Shown: piece by piece, positions 57,472 to 64,000 of the stretch
Layout of the letters: every line of letters begins with the position of its first letter
Position numbering within the stretch: position 1 is the stretch's first letter
DNA from: Persicitalea sp963803495
GTDB taxonomy: Bacteria; Bacteroidota; Bacteroidia; Cytophagales; Spirosomataceae
Direction of reading: 5' to 3'
Length of the DNA stretch: 64,000 bases
Assembly: GCA_963803495.1 (NCBI GenBank)
Contig: CAWDMP010000002.1
Span: 5,146,001 to 5,210,000, forward strand
Program-made: the position numbers and the translations under genes
The notes under the pieces: generated by a model
What the model was told of the DNA's origin: nothing
The model's input: the letters and a program-made list of their open reading frames with translations, nothing else
The model's database searches: none

Positions 57472-60400
57472 TTATTTCGTTACACGCAAAATCCCATTCA
57501 TCCCACGCCAGTGGCCGGGGAAAGTACACACAAAGGGGTAGTCGCCGGGCACGCTCGGTACGGTGAATTCCAACGTGGAGGTCTCACCGGGGTTGACCAG
57601 TCCGGTGTGCTCTATCACATCGGGTACTTCCGGCACATAGGCCATTTCGGCGGCTTTGGGATTGGAAAGCATTTTATCGGCGGCGGCGCCTACTTTCTGC
57701 AAACTGCCAACTTTGATAATCAAAAGGTTGTGTTGCATCCCGTCGGGATTTTCGAGAATGATGGCCAATTTCTCACCCGCTTTGGCGGTAAGTAAAGCCT
57801 TATCAAATTGTAGCATTTCAGGTACTACCTTCAACTCGATGACGCGGGCGTTAGAAGACGTTTTAAGTGTCGAAGTTTTAGTTCTCACCGTTTCGGCGGC
57901 TTCCATACCCATTGCTTTGGGGTTTTGCAATTCCAAGGTAGCTTTCTGAAAATTGCCCCGGAAACCAAAGCGACCGGCGTAAGGACCAATTTTATCGTCG
58001 CCCTCACCGTCTTCGCCCGTGCGCAGCGTGTTGGGTAGCGTTTCCATGAACAGCATGTGGGCGTTGCCTTCAGCGGCGGTTTTGCCATCCACTTCGATGG
58101 TAATCTTGCCGCCCTTGGTCAGGCTCGCCATCAGATCGAACTTGTCGGGCAGCGGCTGACTGGTCGCCACGCTCGTAGCCGTTGCATGTTGGTACACGTC
58201 CATGAAGACTTTGCCGTCCTGAATGTAAAGCGCGTAGCCGGACTCGCTGCTACCCTGTCCGGCGATGAAGCCTTCCAGTGGCTTGTCATCGGCTTTGGTC
58301 ACGGTCGTGCGTATCGTAATTTCCTTACCCTTCACCTCGGGCGGGTACTGCATTGCGCTGCGGCGGTTCAGTTCGTAGACCTCCTTTGCTAGCATAGCCG
58401 CAATTTTGTCCTTGAATTCCGACTTGCGGTCGTACTTCTTGGCGGCGGCCATAAAGCCTTTTTGGTGCGTAATCGCCGCTGACAGCAGCGCTTTCGACAG
58501 CCAACGGTCTTTTGCATTCTCGTCCTCGAGCGAAGCGAGGTAGATCGCCTCACCGACTTCATCCGAAGCGGGTAGCTCCACCATTTCCACGATGTTAGCC
58601 AGGCGGGTATTTAGATTGGGATCTTTCAGCATATCGTTGATCGAACCGAAGCTTGCTTCGTCTTTAGGGAGTACCTGAGCGGCGGCTTTGCGGACGCCGG
58701 CGGCGGGGTGGGAGAGGGCAGCCCGGGCCATGCCGATGGCGGTCTTGTCGGAACCATCCAGCAAGCCCAACCCGTGCAACGTCCAAAGGGCGTGAACTGC
58801 GGGACTGTTCAGGCCGATCTCATCCACTTTTTTATCGCTGACGATCCTGTATAGCTCAGCAACAACCGACCTGTCCTGCAATTCCACCAGCAGCCGCTGG
58901 GCGGTCATGCGCCAGAACATGTTGTCGTCTTCCAATGCGGCTACCATGCCGGGAATATCATTTTTCGAGAGTTTCATGGCGGGCTTTTGGGCGGCGTTCT
59001 TATACACCACCCGGTACACCCGGCCGTGGTTGACATCGCGCAACGGACTGATGAAAGCGTTGCCTTGTCCCTGCGGCTGCTCGACGAAAGGTAGCACATA
59101 CTCCGACGGCGCTTGACGCGGTACGAACACGTTGTGCTGGATGATGAAATTGTACCAGTCCGAAATCCAGACTGCCCCATCTGGGCCCACCTGCGCCTGC
59201 ACCGGACCAAACCACTCGTCGGAACTGGCCAGCAGATTCCAGCCGTCTTTTTCTATAAATCCAGCGCCATCGGGCTCGATGATCGCGTTGTGTACCAGGC
59301 GCATGGAAGGCTCGCTCACGAAGGCGACCCGATTCCAGTACTCCTTGGGGTAGTCGCGCGCAGTGTAGAAGTGATGCCCAGCAGCGGCAGTGTAGCCGCC
59401 CACTACGTCGACTTGCCGGATGTTGGGCGTCATGGTGTGGGCAGCGTAGTGGCCGTCGATTTTCTGCACGGCGTCCACCTGCCGGTCGTCGCCCGGTACG
59501 GCGCGGGTCAGGTAGTTTTCGGGCATCGAGTAGTAGGCGCTGTGGGTATTATTGGCCGTAGAGATGAAGGCGTTGTTGTCTTCCGTCAAGCCCAAACCCC
59601 AGGTATTGTTGCTGGTCCTGCCCAGGTACGCGAAGTCGTCGCCGTCGGGTTTGAAGTGATACACGCCCTGGCTGAAGCGCATCTTCTTATCGTTCATAGT
59701 ACCTTCAAAACCCGAGTACCCTACTGTGCCCCATATTTTGTTATCAAAACCATAGGAAAGGTTGGATGGGCCGGAATGGGTATCGCCCTTGCGCCAGCCG
59801 TGACTGATAATCTCGCGGACATCGGCCACGTCGTCGCCATTGGTATCTTGCATGAAGAGGATATCGGGTGCCATCGAAACGATGACCCCGTCGTTGGCGA
59901 AAACCATGCTCGTGGGGATGTTCAGGCCGTCGGCAAAGACGGTGAACTTGTCGGCCTTGCCGTCGCCGTTGGTATCTTCACAAATCTTGATGCGGTCGTT
60001 GGCCTCGCCGTCGGTTTCCTTGAAAGTATTGGGATAATCCACCGACTCGACCACCCACAGGCGGCCGCGCTCGTCCCAGGCCATCGCTATGGGGTTCTCG
60101 ATGTCGGGGTCGGAGGCGAAGAGCTCAATCCTGAAATCAGGCAGTACCTGCGTCAGTTTGTTGGATTCGGCGGGGGTAAGCGCTTCCTGCATCTTAGGGA
60201 CCAGGTGCCGCTTGGTGTAGGCCGCCATCGTATCCAAGTCGTAGATGCTGACGTCGGGAATTTTCAACGCCGCGATCCGCGCGTTCACCTCGTCGCCCAG
60301 CGCCCAATGGACGCCATTGCTTACCAGGTCGAGGAAGCCGTCGTTCGCCCAGGTACGGTCCTCGTGACCATAAGCGGTGTAAAATACCCGGCCCTTGCCT

Positions 60401-61032
60401 TGGGTACGCACCCATGTGTAGGGGTAATGGTTTCCGTCCTCGACACGCTCAGTGAGTACCGTCATATCCGGATTGATCCCTTTCAGTACGTAGGTTTCGT
60501 CCCAGGTGGTGAAAGGTTTCAGTCCTTTCATCACCGGATGATTCGCTTCGACAATCTCCCCGGTGAAGTCGCCCGTTTTGTGCGAAGCGAACTGGCCACC
60601 GACCGTGCTGAGGTACCACTCGGAATTGAGGAAACAGCCCGAGGCCGAATGCAGAGGTATCAATCCTTTCCCGCCCTCAACGAAATCTTTCAACGCGTTT
60701 TCCTGCGCGGGCGAGACGACGTCGTGGTTGGCGTATATAATCAAGGCATCGTATTTGGCCAGGTTTGCGGGGTTGAGGTCATCCAGGTTCTCGGTGTAGG
60801 AGGTATTGATGCCGGTTTGGAACAACTTGATCGACAACCAGGGTGCGTACTTGCCCGAATCGTGGTGCTTGCTGGCATTGCCCAGAAAAAGTACCTCACC
60901 GCGGCGGGCGTCCCCAGTCAGTGAGGTCGTTTTGTTGCTGTCTCCGGCGGTTTTCCAACTACTTTTCGTACATCCCAGCACCAGCAGGCCGGTAAGCAGG
61001 GCAATGACGTGACGTTTCAAAAATACATTCAT
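57472..61032 (-). CDS. 1186-residue lipoprotein: ThuA, propeller, HEAT, LamG-like and cupredoxin domains
   Basis: The ATG at 61032 gives a lipoprotein signal (LTGLLVLGC). Domains in order: ThuA (about 40-265, GEVLFLGNASKHHDSG, SASGCFLNSEWYL); a six-bladed dehydrogenase-type propeller (about 305-680, PIAMAWDERGRLWVVESVDY, GVIVSMAPDILFM); HEAT-like helices (about 690-860); a LamG-like region (about 900-1010); and a C-terminal azurin-like cupredoxin with ligands His1101, Cys1169, His1174 and Met1178. It has no CxxCH heme site. The layout suggests a periplasmic sugar or alcohol dehydrogenase-type protein passing electrons to copper. It is followed by a separate ThuA gene. Confidence 0.85.
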   Translation of the reverse strand: MNVFLKRHVIALLTGLLVLGCTKSSWKTAGDSNKTTSLTGDARRGEVLFLGNASKHHDSGKYAPWLSIKLFQTGINTSYTENLDDLNPANLAKYDALIIYANHDVVSPAQENALKDFVEGGKGLIPLHSASGCFLNSEWYLSTVGGQFASHKTGDFTGEIVEANHPVMKGLKPFTTWDETYVLKGINPDMTVLTERVEDGNHYPYTWVRTQGKGRVFYTAYGHEDRTWANDGFLDLVSNGVHWALGDEVNARIAALKIPDVSIYDLDTMAAYTKRHLVPKMQEALTPAESNKLTQVLPDFRIELFASDPDIENPIAMAWDERGRLWVVESVDYPNTFKETDGEANDRIKICEDTNGDGKADKFTVFADGLNIPTSMVFANDGVIVSMAPDILFMQDTNGDDVADVREIISHGWRKGDTHSGPSNLSYGFDNKIWGTVGYSGFEGTMNDKKMRFSQGVYHFKPDGDDFAYLGRTSNNTWGLGLTEDNNAFISTANNTHSAYYSMPENYLTRAVPGDDRQVDAVQKIDGHYAAHTMTPNIRQVDVVGGYTAAAGHHFYTARDYPKEYWNRVAFVSEPSMRLVHNAIIEPDGAGFIEKDGWNLLASSDEWFGPVQAQVGPDGAVWISDWYNFIIQHNVFVPRQAPSEYVLPFVEQPQGQGNAFISPLRDVNHGRVYRVVYKNAAQKPAMKLSKNDIPGMVAALEDDNMFWRMTAQRLLVELQDRSVVAELYRIVSDKKVDEIGLNSPAVHALWTLHGLGLLDGSDKTAIGMARAALSHPAAGVRKAAAQVLPKDEASFGSINDMLKDPNLNTRLANIVEMVELPASDEVGEAIYLASLEDENAKDRWLSKALLSAAITHQKGFMAAAKKYDRKSEFKDKIAAMLAKEVYELNRRSAMQYPPEVKGKEITIRTTVTKADDKPLEGFIAGQGSSESGYALYIQDGKVFMDVYQHATATSVATSQPLPDKFDLMASLTKGGKITIEVDGKTAAEGNAHMLFMETLPNTLRTGEDGEGDDKIGPYAGRFGFRGNFQKATLELQNPKAMGMEAAETVRTKTSTLKTSSNARVIELKVVPEMLQFDKALLTAKAGEKLAIILENPDGMQHNLLIIKVGSLQKVGAAADKMLSNPKAAEMAYVPEVPDVIEHTGLVNPGETSTLEFTVPSVPGDYPFVCTFPGHWRGMNGILRVTK

Positions 61033-61104
61033 GTAATGGATTTTTTTGGTTAAAGGCAGTTTGTCTATAAAGTAATTTTGGACGGTAAGATACTGCATAA
61101 AAAA

Positions 61105-61170
61105 GCCATAGGCCGTAAGCTGTCGGCTTTAGGCGATTCGTTTGCCTATTGCTTATAGCCTACGGCCTAC
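61105..61170 (-). terminator. Possible terminator after the DUF3823 gene
   Basis: TAGGCCGTA and TACGGCCTA can pair across a 45-base interval, and on the minus strand TTTTTT follows the right arm. It lies between the DUF3823 stop and the start of the 1186-residue protein, so it may split the locus or only reduce read-through. Confidence 0.4.
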
Positions 61171-61182
61171 GACCTGCTGAAC

Positions 61183-61887
61183 TCAGTACGTAATCTGTTC
61201 TACTTTCGAAAAGAGCATATCTTCCACGCCCGCGATCTTGACACCGACCCGCGCAAAGACGTAGTTTTGGGTAGGGGTGATGCTGGGCACATCGACCGAC
61301 AGATTGATGTTGTTAATGTCCTTGATGTCGGCCCCATCCACATTCATGGTGCCGATGTTGTTGGCACGGGACACGAACATGGTTCGGCTGATGTACAACG
61401 AAACCCGCTCGATGTCTTTGGCGTCGGCTCCCGTGATGATCTTGTCGAGGGCCACCGTAGCGTTCACCTTTTTCTCTCCGCCCGTGATGGTGGCGGTTTT
61501 GATCAAATAGTAAGGAAGTACCTCAATGTCCACTTTCTTATCGCCGTTGAGTTGCACGAAAGTCGTGTCGCCGCCCGTCGCGTCTTTTTTGATGGTCTGC
61601 CAGGGACCCTCATTTTTCGGAAACACCATTTTGTAGTTGCCGTCGAACAGCAGCGCCGAGTAGGAGCCGTCCTGGTCAATGGTGACGTCGATCGGGGCCA
61701 GTTTGCCGAAGCCGGGTTGCCAGAGTTGCAGCCGCGTCTGGAAGTACTCCACGCCGATCGGTTGTCCCTTATATACGACGTTGCCCGTTAAAAAGGTTTT
61801 GGGTTCGGCGTAGTTGTCTTTTTCGCAGGAAGCGAACAGGACCCCCATCGCCAGCACCGCCAGGATTAATTTATATCGGTTATTCAT
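61183..61887 (-). CDS. DUF3823 lipoprotein
   Basis: A 234-residue product with a lipoprotein signal (AMGVLFASC, Cys21). LTGNVVYKGQPIGVEYFQTR, then LQLWQPGFGKL, is the conserved carboxypeptidase regulatory-like start of the DUF3823 family, followed by a second beta domain (VNATVALDKIITGADAKD). The gene starts 28 bases after SusD ends, and such proteins occur right after SusD in saccharide-utilisation loci. It probably lies on the cell surface and binds glycan. Confidence 0.88.
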   Translation of the reverse strand: MNNRYKLILAVLAMGVLFASCEKDNYAEPKTFLTGNVVYKGQPIGVEYFQTRLQLWQPGFGKLAPIDVTIDQDGSYSALLFDGNYKMVFPKNEGPWQTIKKDATGGDTTFVQLNGDKKVDIEVLPYYLIKTATITGGEKKVNATVALDKIITGADAKDIERVSLYISRTMFVSRANNIGTMNVDGADIKDINNINLSVDVPSITPTQNYVFARVGVKIAGVEDMLFSKVEQITY

Positions 61888-61914
61888 GATACTGTTTCGT
61901 TTGAAGGTGAGCGG

Positions 61915-63828
61915 TTATTGATTGGGGTTGCGGATAATCTTGGGGTTGTTGTTGATGACCTCGTCGGGAATACCGAAGTAGTACAGTCCGAGTACCCAGC
62001 GGCTGGCCCCCGTCACCCGGCTGAGCTTTTTCTCCTGATAAATCCACTTGCCGTCGTTGGGCGTACCCGGCGCAAAAATCTTGTAGGGCCAAAGCGACCA
62101 GGGCTGCGTCCGGCGCTTGGTCGCTTCGCCGAGGTTGGCCGTCAGTTCGCTGACCGAGGCAATCGGGTTGCCATCGAAGATGTCCTGCCCGATCCGCCAC
62201 CGCTTGATGTCGTAAAAATCCAACCCTTCGTAGGCAAACTCGACCCGGCGCTCGTGCACGATGCGGTCGAAGGTGATCTCGGCGGGTGTGAGTGCCTTGG
62301 TTAGGCCGGCGCGCTCCCGCACTTGGTTCATGTAGCCCGCCGCGTCGACATTATTTCCGAGCTCGAAGGAGGCTTCGGCGGCGTTGAGCAGCACTTCGGC
62401 GAATCGGTAGCGGATAAACCACACGTCGCTCTGCGTACCGCGCCGACCCGACCCCACGATGGGATCCTGGTACTTGCGGATGTAGAAACCCGTTTGGGCC
62501 GTAAACTCGAAGCCATCGATCGGACCGTCGAAGCCCACCACCTGGCGGGGGACGCTCGTGCCGGGCAGCGTCTTTTGCGCGCCACGGTCGTCGCCGCTGA
62601 TGATGGTGCCATCGGGAATCCTGACCCCCGCAAATATGTCGACCGTACGGCCTTTGAACTGCGAACCGGGCAGCATGACCGTACCCGCCAGGCGGGCATC
62701 CCGACCCGCAAAAATGTCCAGTTGGTTGTTGTAAACAATTGGCGTCCCGGAACCCGACGAAGTACCCGTCGGAATAGGGGCGAAGGTATTGTCCAGCTTC
62801 TCGAACGACTGCACCAGGTTGAGCGACGGATTGATGCGTCCGCCCTCTTCCTCTTCCGCCCCAAAGCGCGGTTGGTTGGAAATCGTGAAGCCCAGCGTCT
62901 TGAATTTTAATTGGAAATCTTCCACGAAAATCACCTCCGGGTTGTTGGCTTTATCGTAAAACAACTGCGCGAAGTTTTCCGACAAATCGGGCTTTTTCTT
63001 GAATAGGGCGTAAGCGCCGACGCTACCGCTGATAATCTCTTTCGCGGCCCGCAGCGCAATGGTGTAGTAACCCGTAGCTTTCGAAGGGTCGATGCCCACT
63101 TCGCCACCGGGAAGCGAAACCGCCGGGGTCTTTGCCCCGTATTTGGCAAGCGAGCCCGCGTAGAGCGCGGCCCGCGATTCCATCGCCAGCGCGGCAGCCC
63201 GCGTGGCCCGCGATTTCTCGGCCACCGAGGCGGGTAGCTTGCCCTTGACCTCCTCGGCCTCCTTGATGACGAAATCATAAACTTCCGACTCCTTGGCGCG
63301 CGGATAACGCAGATAGCTCGGGTCGCCGCTAAAATCGTAGGTCAGCGTTTCCAGAATCAGCGGCACCCCGCCGAAACGCTTCACCAGCTCGAAGTAGTAG
63401 GAGGCGCGCAAAAAGCGACCTTCAGCCAGAAAACGATCCTTCGAAGCCTGCGTGATCTTGTCGGCTTCGTTAATTTTTTCGATGAACTGATTGATATCGC
63501 GAATGTAGCCGTAGTTCCAGAAATCGCCGATGCCCCCACTAGTAGCGATGTTAAGTGGGACACCGCTGTTCTGGAAGTTTCCGTACGAACCGGCATTGGA
63601 CCAATAGGCCTCATTAAGGCCGGAGATAGAGGCCCAGTTCTCGGTGGTAGCCAAGTCGTCGTACCGGTTGTACAGGTTGCCCAGTACCGACAAGATCACG
63701 TCGTCGTTGGCGTATACCTGATCCTCCGTCAGCAGGGAAGTCGGGGGGCGATCCAGGAACTCCTGGTCGTTGCAGCTCCAACTCACCGCGAGCAGAAGCG
63801 TCATGGTTAAATAGGTTATTTTCTTCAT
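61915..63828 (-). CDS. susD: RagB/SusD family nutrient uptake outer membrane lipoprotein
   Basis: From ATG 63828 the product is 637 residues with a lipoprotein signal (AVSWSC). SusD hallmarks follow: FLDRPPTSLLTEDQVYANDD, a TPR-rich core (FLAEGRFLRASYYFELVKRF, GGVPLI), the closing VLLNAAEASFELGN and YMNQVRERAGL, and RIVHERRVEFAYEGLDFYDI. It binds oligosaccharide at the cell surface and delivers it to the SusC channel whose end lies just upstream. It is followed by DUF3823, then the multi-domain ThuA protein. Confidence 0.95.
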   Translation of the reverse strand: MKKITYLTMTLLLAVSWSCNDQEFLDRPPTSLLTEDQVYANDDVILSVLGNLYNRYDDLATTENWASISGLNEAYWSNAGSYGNFQNSGVPLNIATSGGIGDFWNYGYIRDINQFIEKINEADKITQASKDRFLAEGRFLRASYYFELVKRFGGVPLILETLTYDFSGDPSYLRYPRAKESEVYDFVIKEAEEVKGKLPASVAEKSRATRAAALAMESRAALYAGSLAKYGAKTPAVSLPGGEVGIDPSKATGYYTIALRAAKEIISGSVGAYALFKKKPDLSENFAQLFYDKANNPEVIFVEDFQLKFKTLGFTISNQPRFGAEEEEGGRINPSLNLVQSFEKLDNTFAPIPTGTSSGSGTPIVYNNQLDIFAGRDARLAGTVMLPGSQFKGRTVDIFAGVRIPDGTIISGDDRGAQKTLPGTSVPRQVVGFDGPIDGFEFTAQTGFYIRKYQDPIVGSGRRGTQSDVWFIRYRFAEVLLNAAEASFELGNNVDAAGYMNQVRERAGLTKALTPAEITFDRIVHERRVEFAYEGLDFYDIKRWRIGQDIFDGNPIASVSELTANLGEATKRRTQPWSLWPYKIFAPGTPNDGKWIYQEKKLSRVTGASRWVLGLYYFGIPDEVINNNPKIIRNPNQ

Positions 63829-63901
63829 TGTCTTTGGCAATTAAGGTTTGGGAAAAATGACAATTGTTTTAAATGATCAATTGTCAACTGTCCATTGTCA
63901 A

Positions 63902-64000
63902 TTAAATCGAAAGGTTGACGCCAATGTTGACGAACTTGTTCTGCGGGTACTGCAGGCCGTTGTCGTCGGCAATCTCGGGATCGGTACCGAACTTCTTGGT
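63902..64000 (-). CDS. susC: SusC/RagA family TonB-linked outer membrane protein (C-terminus only)
   Basis: Only the last 32 codons are present: TKKFGTDPEI, then QYPQNKFVNIGVNLSI and a stop at 63902. This is the standard last barrel strands of SusC transporters, directly before susD. The rest is outside the window. The 73-base gap to susD is AT-rich and holds CAATTGTC/GACAATTG repeats. Confidence 0.8.
   Translation of the reverse strand, partial: TKKFGTDPEIADDNGLQYPQNKFVNIGVNLSI

Noticed and set aside
57472..61032. PVC-type cytochrome c in the large ThuA protein
   Set aside because: No CxxCH heme-binding motif is present in the sequence.

Overview
The window is chromosomal DNA from a member of the Bacteroidota, most likely a Cytophagales bacterium of the Dyadobacter/Spirosoma type. 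The evidence is a SusC/SusD pair, a TonB receptor followed by a DUF4249 lipoprotein, a DUF3823 protein, CHRD lipoproteins, a GNAT-nitrilase fusion, many lipoprotein signals, few Shine-Dalgarno sequences and a clear TTTG-N20-TAnnTTTG promoter. Most of the DNA is moderately GC-rich, and the palindrome GGTACC is strikingly frequent. No rRNA, tRNA, CRISPR array or intact transposase gene was found.

Layout. 1-18 kb: a truncated S41 protease lipoprotein, a transglutaminase/DUF2126 protein, Tex, a GNAT-nitrilase, a CHRD lipoprotein, an S9 peptidase, a YceI lipoprotein, DUF3891, a Tat-exported sugar isomerase/epimerase-like protein and a bacterial eRF1-like (baeRF) protein. 18-23 kb: a sugar module on the minus strand with a GH43-like enzyme, a long-chain polyol/uronate dehydrogenase and an NCS1 permease; the last two are lower in GC. 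22.7-26 kb: an AT-rich accessory island with an AbiGi-like abortive infection gene, a candidate ADP-ribosyltransferase-like toxin with a small partner, an antitoxin-like small protein, clusters of short palindromes and a duplicated remnant of the 3' end of gntP. 26-34 kb: the intact gluconate permease, a TonB receptor/DUF4249 pair, a DUF4142 protein, polyphosphate glucokinase, a 48-residue zinc-ribbon membrane protein and an LpxL-type acyltransferase. 34-44.6 kb: a carrier-HEAT-cyclic-nucleotide-binding fusion, a lipoprotein acetolactate decarboxylase, a polysaccharide deacetylase, a GH115-C-like lipoprotein, a glycoside hydrolase and a DUF1080 protein. 44.6-55 kb: AlaS, a MerR regulator, an M28 peptidase, Uma2, a flavin monooxygenase and a GAF-PAS-PAS histidine kinase. 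55-64 kb: a minus-strand saccharide-utilisation locus reading SusC (end only), SusD, DUF3823, a 1186-residue ThuA/propeller/HEAT/LamG/cupredoxin protein, a second ThuA lipoprotein and a Gfo/Idh/MocA oxidoreductase.

About twelve genes, including the conserved tex, are interrupted by one or more single-base indels, with excellent homology-like continuity on both sides. This density in otherwise healthy genes points first to indel errors in the assembly rather than to real gene decay. For each broken gene I give the full span and the position of the shift.

Taken together the genes describe an aerobic or facultative polysaccharide degrader. It imports oligosaccharides through SusCD and TonB, processes them with secreted hydrolases and 3-keto-glycoside-type enzymes (DUF1080, Gfo/Idh/MocA, sugar isomerase/epimerase, ThuA), and phosphorylates glucose with polyphosphate. 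The 22.7-26 kb island is the part most likely to hold an undescribed system.
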